Position numbers and translations under genes: made by a program
Notes under the pieces: model-generated
Seen by the model: only the letters and a program-made list of their open reading frames with translations
The model's database searches: none
Told to the model about the DNA's origin: nothing
IMG/VR virus record: IMGVR_UViG_3300000172_000001
Span: 38,431 to 102,430 of that record
Length of the DNA stretch: 64,000 nucleotides
DNA from: a virus
Strand: one strand, 5' to 3'
Shown: positions 48,872-56,343 of the stretch, in pieces
Position numbering within the stretch: the first letter of the stretch is position 1
How the letters are laid out: every line of letters starts with the position of its first letter

Positions 48872-49339
48872 ATGACTGATAAAAAAGGACCAATGAGCTG
48901 AGAAGAGTTTTTCGTTAAAATCGGAGACAAAGTGGATGAGCATGAAAAGACGTTAGTGACTTTTACTAACGGTAAGTTTAAATCATTAGAAGATAATGTA
49001 GATACTTTAAAAGAGACAGTTGGGGGCATTAAGAATGATATGTCTGAGATTAAAAGAAGACTTCTAGATCCTGAAACCGGCGTAATTCACAAAATGAATG
49101 AAGCTACGGTATATGTAGGCAAATTACAGAAAGAAGAAACGTTAGACCAGATCAAATTAGTCAAAAAAGCTAATACGAACGTTTCACGGTTATTCTGGCT
49201 AGTTATGACATTTGTTATAGGCTCTTTCTTATCTCAGGTCATACCAGACACTTGGTATCCATATTCAGATAAATATACACCAAAAATAGAAAATGTTCAG
49301 CCTGAACCAGTGATAATACCTGATACTATCGCTAATTAA
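48872..49339 (+). CDS. Coiled-coil membrane protein with one recoded TGA
   Basis: 155 residues. MTDKKGPMS then TGA (48899-48901, Trp) then EEFFVKIGDKVDEHEK. A long coiled coil (VDTLKETVGGIKNDMSEIKRRL) leads to one TM helix (RLFWLVMTFVIGSFLSQVI) and a periplasmic tail with Pro and Glu. The layout resembles XhlA-type holin partners or spanin-like anchors. If TGA stopped, translation would end after nine codons, so this gene needs recoding from its start. Confidence 0.65.
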
Positions 49340-49363
49340 TATTTGTATAATACCTAGAATCTA

Positions 49364-49375
49364 ACTATATTAAAG
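49364..49375 (+). promoter_or_regulatory. TTATATT-class variant
   Basis: ACTATATTAAAG, 17 bases before the ATG at 49392 and resembling the site at 61927. Confidence 0.35.
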
Positions 49376-49391
49376 AAAGGGGGTAATTCCA

Positions 49392-49517
49392 ATGATAATA
49401 CACTGGGGTCTCTCTATAAAAGACAATTTGAAGAATAAAGTATTAAATCAGTATAAAAATAATGCACAATTCGCCTCTCTCGATTACAAAAGCAGCTGCA
49501 ATACAGTTAGAAACTAA
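49392..49517 (+). CDS. Small protein overlapping the IscA-like gene
   Basis: 41 residues from MIIHWGLSIKDNLKNKVLNQ with a strong GGGGG ribosome site. Overlaps the next gene in another frame by 56 bases, so it may serve for translational coupling. No family. Confidence 0.4.
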   Translation: MIIHWGLSIKDNLKNKVLNQYKNNAQFASLDYKSSCNTVRN

Positions 49518-49794
49518 GAAAATTAGCTTAAATCACCCAAAATCCCACATATTAAACATAAAGTTGGCGCCAAATTACGAAACTGAGATGGCACACTTCG
49601 ATTTTACATATAAAGACATAAAAGATATTAAAAATATAGTGTATGATGATGACTATGCACACACCATGGATTCGGAAACTGCTATGTATCTTCTTGGCAG
49701 TACATTAGATTATAAGGATAATAGACTTATATTCGATCATATGGAGCTAGATGGCTTAAATAACTTTAATAATATTGATAATAATAGCAATTAA
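49462..49794 (+). CDS. A-type iron-sulphur carrier-like (IscA/HesB) protein
   Basis: 110 residues. ISLNHPKSHILNIKLAPNYETEMAHFDFTY, then DSETAMYLLGSTLDYKDNRL matches the HesB/IscA fold (id-x-x-s-x-x-x-L-x-G-x-x-iDY). The three cluster-binding Cys of IscA are absent, as in several phage homologues, so it is unlikely to carry a standard Fe-S cluster. Starts at ATG; ends with Asn-rich tail. Function in the phage unknown. Confidence 0.55.
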   Translation: MHNSPLSITKAAAIQLETKKISLNHPKSHILNIKLAPNYETEMAHFDFTYKDIKDIKNIVYDDDYAHTMDSETAMYLLGSTLDYKDNRLIFDHMELDGLNNFNNIDNNSN

Positions 49795-49865
49795 TAGCTT
49801 TTTAAGGTAAAAAGAAGAGCTTTCACTCTCCTTTTGTGCAACTGACGTGTTACACAACGTAATTA

Positions 49866-50072
49866 CTAATCGATAGCAGATTCTTCCAAGGATGGAAGGT
49901 CTGTATTGCGATTATCATAGGCTCGTAATCCAAATGCCCCAGCTGCAACACTTAGGACTACTAATCCAGTGTTTTTCACTGCGGGTTTTGAGGCAACGGC
50001 TTTAATACCATTAACTGCTTTACGAAAATAACCTACTTCTGGGGTCTCAACGACCTTAAGTTCATCAGACAT
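49866..50072 (-). CDS. Small protein with one hydrophobic segment
   Basis: 68 residues: acidic start, basic KAVNGIKAVASKPAVKN, hydrophobic TGLVVLSVAAGAFGL. Stop TAG-TAA. Driven by a GGGTATAAGAA motif 80 bases upstream. Could be a membrane-associated or virion-internal peptide. Confidence 0.5.
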   Translation of the reverse strand: MSDELKVVETPEVGYFRKAVNGIKAVASKPAVKNTGLVVLSVAAGAFGLRAYDNRNTDLPSLEESAID

Positions 50073-50152
50073 GTTATGTCTCCTTTTACGTTATTTAGTT
50101 GTTTAATTAACGCCAGACATGGATTTTTCTCATTGTATCCTCTGGCGCATCA

Positions 50153-50163
50153 TTCTTATACCC
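50153..50163 (-). promoter_or_regulatory. GGGTATAAGAA promoter motif
   Basis: Exact copy, upstream of the gene at 49866-50072. The rest of 50164-50361 is AT-rich with no gene seen. Confidence 0.55.
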
Positions 50164-50361
50164 TATTTGGGGCCAAAATAGCCCATTTTTGACTAATATG
50201 AGCATCATACACTTAATTATTAACGTTTTAAACTCGATCTTGCGGATTAAGGTTCCATATCATGCCCCCTATCCAAATGCACAGAATAAAACTAAATTGA
50301 AGGGTTTAAAATTTTTCCTATATGAGATTTTTTATTTTAAAATTTTTTAATTTATTTTTTT

Positions 50362-50793
50362 TTATTTTAAAACTTTTTCCCCAGATTTCAACATTTTTTC
50401 CCGGTGCTTATGGCAGGCCCATACTTCTTTTAAGTCACTTCTCTTAAGAGTCACGGTATTTATAATATCCCAACCATAGCCCTGAATAGCTACTTCAAGC
50501 CTAATCCGTAAGATTTTAGGCCCATAGGTTCCATGTAGGCGCATACGGGTTAAAATTCCTTCGGGAGATAATGTATAGGTATCCGTGCCCCCAGGCCATG
50601 CTAAACCTATCTTAATTCTCCCAAAAGGTGAATATTTCAATTTATCAAGCACTTGTTTTAAAACTGAGTATTTATATATATGACAACCAACCCTTAATCC
50701 TTCATGATGCGGTACAATATTCCTATTAATAACCTCATGATCGAGCGCTCCTATGCGTTCCTTGACTTTCCAAGGCCATTTATCATTCATCAC
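50362..50793 (-). CDS. Paralogue family C member
   Basis: 143 residues. Core shared by five genes: LRVGCHIYKYSVLKQVLDKLKYSPFGRIKIGL, LRIRLEVAIQGYGW and TVTLKRSDLKEVWACH. The pattern is VGC, a helix, PFG, beta strands, then (F/L)KRSDLKE-x-W. Ends with Lys-rich tail. Function unknown. Confidence 0.6.
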   Translation of the reverse strand: MMNDKWPWKVKERIGALDHEVINRNIVPHHEGLRVGCHIYKYSVLKQVLDKLKYSPFGRIKIGLAWPGGTDTYTLSPEGILTRMRLHGTYGPKILRIRLEVAIQGYGWDIINTVTLKRSDLKEVWACHKHREKMLKSGEKVLK

Positions 50794-51191
50794 AACTTCT
50801 CCATAATAGCTACTATACTCCGGTTATAAGCCCACATGTCCTTTAAAACTTTCCTTTTAAAATAGACGGTGTTTACAGGCCACCAAGAACCTTGCCAGCT
50901 GATCCCTTCAACAGCGACCCTTACAATTTTAGGCCCAAACCGAACATTTAATCGAGCGTTATATAGAACATTTTCGGAAAAATCATAAAGTTTTAAATCA
51001 ACAACATCTTCTATAGCAAGCCTAAATTCCCCAAACGGTAAATATCTCATTGAGGAAACTATTTTATCCAAAATACTTATGCCGAAACATAGGCAACCTA
51101 CCTTTACAACCTCAGTATCTACGATAATACCTCTAGTAACCTGCATACTCTTTAACTGTTCATCTGCAGTCCATTTATATTCTTGCATCAT
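50790..51191 (-). CDS. Paralogue family C member
   Basis: 133 residues with VKVGCLCFGISILDKIVSSM, YLPFGEFRLAI, VRVAVEGISWQGSWWPVN and YFKRKVLKDMWAYN. TGA stop inside an ATGA overlap with its downstream neighbour; ATG also overlaps the upstream TGA. Confidence 0.6.
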   Translation of the reverse strand: MMQEYKWTADEQLKSMQVTRGIIVDTEVVKVGCLCFGISILDKIVSSMRYLPFGEFRLAIEDVVDLKLYDFSENVLYNARLNVRFGPKIVRVAVEGISWQGSWWPVNTVYFKRKVLKDMWAYNRSIVAIMEKL

Positions 51192-51676
51192 AAAATTGTC
51201 TCCTTATCTTTTTGTAAATCCTCTTTGATATTATTAGCGGTTAACGTATCAGCTTTTAGCTGAAGCTTTGCAGCTTCCCGCTCTCTAACCAATAACTCTC
51301 TCCATAACTCTCTAAGATCTGATTTTTTAAATACAAGATCCTGCAAAACTATGTCGTAGTTTATACCCCAGCCAGTAGTAACAATAATTTTTCTTATTCT
51401 TACCTTCCTAAGACCCCAACTCATTTTTAGAAGTGTGGCACTAACTCCAGGACTCGGGGTTTCACGGGTGCTAAGCCCAAAAATGCCACCACGATCGCGT
51501 ATATACAAATCACCTCGGCCAAATGGCCACATAACTTTTCTTAGGGCGAGTTCTAATACAGACTTGTGAAAATTATTACAGCCTATATTTACAAGCATAC
51601 CGTGTTTTTCAGACTCCCATAACCTTATACCTAGCTTATGGGGTAGGCGGCTATTATAGTATTCTGCGTGTCTCAT
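51188..51676 (-). CDS. Paralogue family C member
   Basis: 162 residues from MRHAEYYNSRLPHKLG (ATG inside the upstream ATGA). VNIGCNNFHKSVLELALRKV, WPFGRGDLYI, VRIRKIIVTTGWG and LVFKKSDLRELWREL, then a Lys/Glu/Asp-rich extension. TGA stop. Confidence 0.6.
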   Translation of the reverse strand: MRHAEYYNSRLPHKLGIRLWESEKHGMLVNIGCNNFHKSVLELALRKVMWPFGRGDLYIRDRGGIFGLSTRETPSPGVSATLLKMSWGLRKVRIRKIIVTTGWGINYDIVLQDLVFKKSDLRELWRELLVREREAAKLQLKADTLTANNIKEDLQKDKETIL

Positions 51677-52059
51677 ATTAACGCCTTCCATGCTTTTTTT
51701 AGGTCTGATTTATAGAATACAAGATCTTCTATCACAGAAGCTTCTGAAAATCCCCAACCTTGATAAATCTTTTGTATTCTTAGTTTTCTAGGACTATAAC
51801 TAACCTTTAAATATGCACGATGTGGAGCTGTGTTAACGCCTTCTACGTAAAAAATATCCGTATGGACTATTTCTATAGAGAACTTACCAAATAGCCCTTT
51901 AGAACGATGTATTATCTTTTCCAATAACTCTACCCCATACCTTTCACATCCTACTTTTAAATAAGATCCGCCACCCGCGTCGGTAAACCGCATAGAGTAT
52001 ACACTATAGTGAGCACACACGCTTCGACGGGCTTTCTTGTGCGGACGGGTCTCAAACAT
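51673..52059 (-). CDS. Paralogue family C member
   Basis: 128 residues: LKVGCERYGVELLEKIIHRS, GLFGKFSIEIV, LRIQKIYQGWGFSEA and LVFYKSDLKKAWKAL. First gene of a four-copy tandem. TGA stop overlapping the next ATG, so TGA terminates here. Confidence 0.6.
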   Translation of the reverse strand: MFETRPHKKARRSVCAHYSVYSMRFTDAGGGSYLKVGCERYGVELLEKIIHRSKGLFGKFSIEIVHTDIFYVEGVNTAPHRAYLKVSYSPRKLRIQKIYQGWGFSEASVIEDLVFYKSDLKKAWKALI

Positions 52060-52124
52060 AACTTCTTACTCCTCGGCTGATATGCGACATCTTGTTGCCT
52101 CCAATAATTTGAGTTTTCTTTTAA

Positions 52125-52595
52125 TTAGTAAATATTATTAGTAGATAAAACTTGTTTTATTTCTATACATTTTTGCATTTTTCCTATTAACATAAGAGCC
52201 TTACCCATCTCTGTGAGTAGTTCTTCATATATCATATTAGTATGAAATCTAAATAACTGTCCACCAAGTCCTTCAAATTCTAGACTTTTCCAGGTTGATC
52301 CGCTACCTTCGAAAGGAAATGGGTCCCTTGTTACGGGCCCTAATCCTAATGCAGTCCCAATTGACCTAATAGAATCAATATTTACGGTCATATAAGAGTC
52401 CTTGTTACCGTTCGTATTGGCCGGTATTGCGTCATAATGGGCCCAGTATCGCTGTTGTTGGGCAAAGGTCATGTTACACCCCTCCCAATCTTCTATACCC
52501 AAGTTTTTATCGAGGTCCCACTGCTCTTGGGAACTTAGTTCAAAATAATTTTTAGGTCTTTTGAAGGACTCTTTGTACATTTGAAATTCAGTCAT
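52125..52595 (-). CDS. Hypothetical protein
   Basis: 156 residues. LSSQEQWDLDKNLGIEDWEGCNMTFAQQQRYW reads as a helical region with conserved Trp and Cys, followed by an alpha/beta part. No catalytic motif identified. Start overlaps nothing; stop TAA. Confidence 0.5.
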   Translation of the reverse strand: MTEFQMYKESFKRPKNYFELSSQEQWDLDKNLGIEDWEGCNMTFAQQQRYWAHYDAIPANTNGNKDSYMTVNIDSIRSIGTALGLGPVTRDPFPFEGSGSTWKSLEFEGLGGQLFRFHTNMIYEELLTEMGKALMLIGKMQKCIEIKQVLSTNNIY

Positions 52596-52861
52596 TATAA
52601 GTCTCCTATATATGTGTTGCCATCAGGCAAATCTTCTAGTAATTTTGGAAATCTTCCCATTTTATATAAATAGGAGTCATCTTCATCTGTAACTTCGTCA
52701 ACGGTAATATCTTTTACTTTAAAATTGAAGCCTTCTGCTACTTTCATTAAATATAACCTAGAATCACCATCGCCAAGGGTATGTCCCTCGTCATGAAGCT
52801 CTCCATTAATATAGATACCTTCCCAATTCCCACTACCAGAGGTTAATATTAGTACTTGCAT
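52595..52861 (-). CDS. Hypothetical protein
   Basis: 88 residues. VLILTSGSGNWEGIYINGELHDEGHTLGDGD, a beta-rich Gly/Asp sequence common in phage small proteins. ATG adjacent to the next gene's stop. Unknown. Confidence 0.5.
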   Translation of the reverse strand: MQVLILTSGSGNWEGIYINGELHDEGHTLGDGDSRLYLMKVAEGFNFKVKDITVDEVTDEDDSYLYKMGRFPKLLEDLPDGNTYIGDL

Positions 52862-53266
52862 TTATTTCCTAAGCCCTTTAAGTTCATCTATAATTCCTAC
52901 AAACTCGCGCCCTTCTGCAAAGTTAGCTTCACCGGCAGCCAACCCTCTTAAAACTTCATCTTTAGTTGCAAGTCTGAAAAGGCCGCTACTGTTTAAGTGT
53001 TCTGCAAATTTAGCTCTAGGATGAACTGCAGCAACCATACCATCAGACATGGATATTAAACAGTAATCGCCTCGGCCACTAATGGCCACGTCGTCGTCAT
53101 CTTCTTTACGATTTTTTATTGCAAGGTAGTCTACATGCCAGCCTATTTTGTATAACATACTAGTAATACTTCTGTTATCGTCAAGAGTTACTCTATCTGT
53201 ATGCACAATATACAGCCCACCAGTAATATCGGCAGTCTCCCATATTGTTTTTATATATTGTCTCAT
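52862..53266 (-). CDS. Hypothetical protein
   Basis: 134 residues. YIVHTDRVTLDDNRSITSML, a charged loop with DDDD, then AVHPRAKFAEHLNSSGLF and a helical end. Possibly a nucleotide-binding alpha/beta fold; no motif is secure. Confidence 0.45.
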   Translation of the reverse strand: MRQYIKTIWETADITGGLYIVHTDRVTLDDNRSITSMLYKIGWHVDYLAIKNRKEDDDDVAISGRGDYCLISMSDGMVAAVHPRAKFAEHLNSSGLFRLATKDEVLRGLAAGEANFAEGREFVGIIDELKGLRK

Positions 53267-53301
53267 TATTTTTCTCCCATAATCATTTATATTTTAAAAG
53301 C

Positions 53302-53580
53302 CTACGGGACCTGTGTTATAGTAACAGTGCCGAAAAACTCTACGAAAGTTGTATGATCCCATACGTTTGTTATTAACCCATTTGTATATACTGTGCCGCC
53401 AAGTTCTTCCCCATAACTATAGTGTATACACATACCCAAAAGCTCCTTATTGCTGGTGTTGGCACAGCGAACCACTACCACTATATCACTGTGTATTCCG
53501 AGGTAGTACCTACCCTGGATAAATATCTTCTCTCTAGGGGTCGGCAGAACTGTATCTACCGTAGTAACTATTGTTGACAT
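53302..53580 (-). CDS. Hypothetical beta-rich protein
   Basis: 92 residues, mostly beta strands (EKIFIQGRYYLGIHSDIVVVVRCA then GTVYTNGLITNVW). Stop TAG; amber readthrough would add only five residues. Overlaps the gene upstream by 13 bases. Confidence 0.45.
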   Translation of the reverse strand: MSTIVTTVDTVLPTPREKIFIQGRYYLGIHSDIVVVVRCANTSNKELLGMCIHYSYGEELGGTVYTNGLITNVWDHTTFVEFFGTVTITQVP

Positions 53581-53753
53581 TTTTCTTTCTCCTTATCTTT
53601 TAACACCCACTTTAGTATACCTATTTCGGACTCTAAGCCCAGCTGTATAAGTGCTAGTGGTGCATTTGCAAATACGGTAGCCGCTGGATACCCCAACCTT
53701 TCATCCCCTTTAAGCTCTTTTAACTTATCCTGGATCTCTTTTTTTGTTTTCAT
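53568..53753 (-). CDS. Hypothetical helical protein
   Basis: 61 residues, Lys/Glu/Leu-rich (IQDKLKELKGDERL then LQ-like IQLGLESEIGILKWVL). Preceded by AAGGAGTAGACT overlapping the upstream stop. Confidence 0.45.
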   Translation of the reverse strand: MKTKKEIQDKLKELKGDERLGYPAATVFANAPLALIQLGLESEIGILKWVLKDKEKEKCQQ

Positions 53754-53756
53754 AGT

Positions 53757-54095
53757 CTACTCCTTGATCAATAATGGTAATTTCAACAATTCCGCCAAAC
53801 ACCAATCAGAGCGTTCATAGTTATGCCCCTCAGCCTGGATAGCCCAAGCATGTACTTGAGTTCTACCGTGAGTGAACTTATACACACTGTCGTAATCAGG
53901 GAACCTGTCAAAGAGCCAATCATTAACTGCGTGTCTATCGTTCCCAACTAACGTATGGAACAAGAGGTGTTCACTTATATAATTACAAATTCCCCAAGTA
54001 TTTCCAAGAGAATGCTTAGGTTTTAATCTAAACACCTTTTCTGCATCAAGAAGCATGTCCCTAATAACTATCAATAATCTTTGCGATGGTTCCAT
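53757..54095 (-). CDS. Hypothetical protein
   Basis: 112 residues. Helical; GICNYISEHLLFHTLVGNDRHAVNDWLFDRFPDY and VHAWAIQAEGHNYERSDWC contain several His, Asp and Trp but no recognised active site. Similar small proteins occur in other large phages. TAG stop. Confidence 0.45.
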   Translation of the reverse strand: MEPSQRLLIVIRDMLLDAEKVFRLKPKHSLGNTWGICNYISEHLLFHTLVGNDRHAVNDWLFDRFPDYDSVYKFTHGRTQVHAWAIQAEGHNYERSDWCLAELLKLPLLIKE

Positions 54096-54097
54096 AA

Positions 54098-54292
54098 TTA
54101 ATCCTCCTCACAACAAGGTTCATGAGGAAGTATACAATCTGTAACTCTATTGTACGAGCTTGTTATAGGTATCCCTCCAGCCCTAATACAGGCGTCTATA
54201 GCTTGTTGCTTGACGACCCAAATCCTATCAGCCTCTTTACAACCAATAAATACAAATATACTCATTAGAAGTAATATCTTTATTTTTTTCAT
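54098..54292 (-). CDS. Predicted lipoprotein
   Basis: 64 residues. MKKIKILLLMSIFVFIGC is a lipoprotein signal with lipobox FIGC, cleaved before Cys 18. Mature part is 47 residues with four more Cys (two at the C-terminal CC). Compatible with an Rz1-like outer spanin or a superinfection-exclusion lipoprotein; neither is proven. Confidence 0.6.
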   Translation of the reverse strand: MKKIKILLLMSIFVFIGCKEADRIWVVKQQAIDACIRAGGIPITSSYNRVTDCILPHEPCCEED

Positions 54293-54315
54293 TACTATTC
54301 CTTTATTTAAGTCTT

Positions 54316-54576
54316 TTAATATCCACCTAGTTTTTTACCCGTTTTGTGCGACTCTACGGCAATCTCATCTTCTATAAGTATGAGGCTATCGTCTAGCGCA
54401 GATCTTGCTGCAGCTATTATATCATTCAACAGCTCTGCAGAACTCTTTCGATTATATGAATGAACTACCTTCCCATCTGTGTCGTAAAACACTACCCTAT
54501 ATGTATCATCCTTTATTTTCCAAGATGCAGCTTCAAGTTTGGTATATTGTTCTTTTAATTTTTCTAGTTTTGTCAT
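54316..54576 (-). CDS. Hypothetical protein
   Basis: 86 residues from MTKLEKLKEQYTKLEAASWK (ATG inside the ATGA of the MESH1-like gene). Coiled-coil start, beta hairpin YRVVFYDTDGKVVHSY, then a Ser/Ala/Asp helix. Unknown. Confidence 0.45.
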   Translation of the reverse strand: MTKLEKLKEQYTKLEAASWKIKDDTYRVVFYDTDGKVVHSYNRKSSAELLNDIIAAARSALDDSLILIEDEIAVESHKTGKKLGGY

Positions 54577-55175
54577 TGTTTTTCCAATTCTATAACTAAT
54601 TCGTTTAAAGATCCCCAAATATTCATTAACATTCGGTTCATTTCTGTGTCTACTTCTATAGTTTTCTCATTAACAACATTACACGTAGAACTCAAACGAT
54701 CAGAAATTATAGGATATTCTTTTATATACATATTAAAACGGCGTTTACTATGAGACCCACTAAATACCATGTTAGCAAATCGATCACATAATTTTACATA
54801 TAAAGACATTTTACTAATTATGTCTGTCTGCTCTAAAGCTACATATACTGATTCTTTTCTTTTAGCTCTATTGTATCCTGGAGAATCTGATACGTTTCTT
54901 ACTATTTGCGCTGCAGTTTCGCCAAACTCTTTTAATAACTGTTCATAAGTTATCTCAGAGTCCTCAATAACATCATGTAATATACAACCTAGCATTATAT
55001 ACCTTCGGAGATCGCTAGCAGTTTGCGTATACGCCGGTATAAAATTAGATTCAGCAACTATAACCACCTGTTTTAAATGAAATTTATAAGGGTATATGTC
55101 ATAGCTTTGCCCACGATGAGCAGCTTCCGCAACCATCCAGGCGCGCTCATATATAGGAATTTCTTTCGGATACAT
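54573..55175 (-). CDS. HD-domain (p)ppGpp hydrolase, MESH1/SAH-like
   Basis: 200 residues. AAHRGQSYDIYPYKFHLKQV near residue 18, LGCILHDVIEDSEITYEQLL near 63, VRNVSDSPGYNR near 90 and SLYVKLCDRFANM near 122 match the HD/ED metal site and substrate pocket of RelA/SpoT hydrolase domains (RxxH, HDxxED, then KLxDRxxN). No synthetase domain, so degradation of (p)ppGpp or a similar alarmone is likely. This could blunt host stringent or toxSAS-type defence. TGA stop within ATGA. Confidence 0.75.
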   Translation of the reverse strand: MYPKEIPIYERAWMVAEAAHRGQSYDIYPYKFHLKQVVIVAESNFIPAYTQTASDLRRYIMLGCILHDVIEDSEITYEQLLKEFGETAAQIVRNVSDSPGYNRAKRKESVYVALEQTDIISKMSLYVKLCDRFANMVFSGSHSKRRFNMYIKEYPIISDRLSSTCNVVNEKTIEVDTEMNRMLMNIWGSLNELVIELEKQ

Positions 55176-55204
55176 TTTATTTTTCTCCTAATTGTTATCG
55201 AACA

Positions 55205-55444
55205 TTATAGATCTTCTACTTCTTCTACTTTTACAGTTACCCTAATCACTAACCTTTTACAGTTCTTATCAACAGGGTTTAACCTGGTATGCCTATAACC
55301 ACGTTTTATTTGGTCCTTTGCGGTATTGAAAATACCACCGGCATGCTCTCTTAGTGTTAAATTTCCATAATCATACACCATTTCTTGTAATCCCAACTCT
55401 ACGGGGGCGGAAAGTGTCCTACTTTTTATAGTGTCTTTACTCAT
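55205..55444 (-). CDS. Hypothetical protein
   Basis: 79 residues from MSKDTIKSRTLSAPVELGLQ (ATG overlapping the upstream TAA). Arg/Lys-rich middle and a C-terminal acidic strand VTVKVEEVEDL. Unknown. Confidence 0.45.
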   Translation of the reverse strand: MSKDTIKSRTLSAPVELGLQEMVYDYGNLTLREHAGGIFNTAKDQIKRGYRHTRLNPVDKNCKRLVIRVTVKVEEVEDL

Positions 55445-55694
55445 GACACCCACTCTCTACTTCAAAATAACCTATTTCGCCAAAGGGCTGCTCTCCCATT
55501 TCAGGGGTCCACGTTCCCAAATGCCCTATGCAAGGTTCGTCTAACGGCTCGTTTAAAGACGGGTGTGAATCGTCGTCAAAACATTCACGACAAAACCCGG
55601 CAATTATTTGGTCTTCACCACGACAAACATGCCCACTAAAACAAGTAGCGTCTTCTTTAAGGCAGGTTATACATTTTGCGGTTGCTAATGACAT
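55437..55694 (-). CDS. Cysteine-rich zinc-binding protein
   Basis: 85 residues with CITCLKEDATC, HVC, FCREC and two further Cys: a treble-clef or RING-like spacing (CxxC...HxxC...CxxC). The acidic C-terminus may mediate protein contacts. Starts after AGGAAGAAAA. Confidence 0.5.
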   Translation of the reverse strand: MSLATAKCITCLKEDATCFSGHVCRGEDQIIAGFCRECFDDDSHPSLNEPLDEPCIGHLGTWTPEMGEQPFGEIGYFEVESGCHE

Positions 55695-55722
55695 TTTTCT
55701 TCCTTTTTGCTATTCATCATAA

Positions 55723-55902
55723 TTATTCGTTAACTTCAACTGGGTGGATACTAACAGGTCCATCATCGATAACTTCTTGCTTAGTCATACCTACCATCCC
55801 CCAAGGGATGTCATAAGAATAGACACTCATTACCCACCAGTCTCAAGCCTTAATAGTCATATTTATTTTTCGGCTATCCTCTAGCGTGTTTACCAATTTC
55901 AC
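55723..55902 (-). CDS. Small protein with one recoded TGA on the minus strand
   Basis: 59 residues from GTG at 55902 (an adjacent GTG at 55905 is equally possible; GGAGAAG upstream). The frame VKLVNTLEDSRKINMTIKA is followed by TGA (55843-55845) and DWWVMSVYSYDIPWGMVGMT then IDDGPVSIHPVEVNE and TAA. The Trp-rich continuation is strongly protein-like and there is no other start after the TGA with a ribosome site. Function unknown. Confidence 0.55.
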
Positions 55903-55916
55903 CACTTCTCCACATT

Positions 55917-56342
55917 TTATAGAGGCCAAGTACTCTCGTGAGTTTCTATAGCTTTTTTCATTTCTTTAAAAACTTTTCTTTTAAAATGAAAGTTTTCTTG
56001 AGTAACCCAACTAGGGTATGTGTGCCATTGGCACTTAGTTTGTAATAATATGTATACATTTACAAACCCATAACGAACTTTAAGCCTAGTTTCTCTTTCA
56101 GGTATAGACACATATCGTTTTTTATAGAAGTAATGCCCATTGCAGTCTCTCTTTATGAATACATTAAACCACCCAAAAGGGTATCTTCTTAGTTTGCTAA
56201 TAACCTTCATTAGCACAGATTTATTAAATCTTCTACAACCTATGGCTACTCCGTCAGCATAAAGATTAATTCGACGTGAGTCTTCCATTAATCCCCGATC
56301 TACAGCTTCCCATTTATCTGATATCAAGTATACAAAATTCAT
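55917..56342 (-). CDS. Paralogue family C member, dispersed copy
   Basis: 141 residues. VAIGCRRFNKSVLMKVISKLRRYPFGWFNVFI, LKVRYGFVNVYILLQTKCQ and FHFKRKVFKEMKKAIE carry the family C signatures 4 kb away from the tandem copies. ATG adjoining the HAD-like gene's stop. Unknown function. Confidence 0.55.
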   Translation of the reverse strand: MNFVYLISDKWEAVDRGLMEDSRRINLYADGVAIGCRRFNKSVLMKVISKLRRYPFGWFNVFIKRDCNGHYFYKKRYVSIPERETRLKVRYGFVNVYILLQTKCQWHTYPSWVTQENFHFKRKVFKEMKKAIETHESTWPL

Positions 56343-56343
56343 A

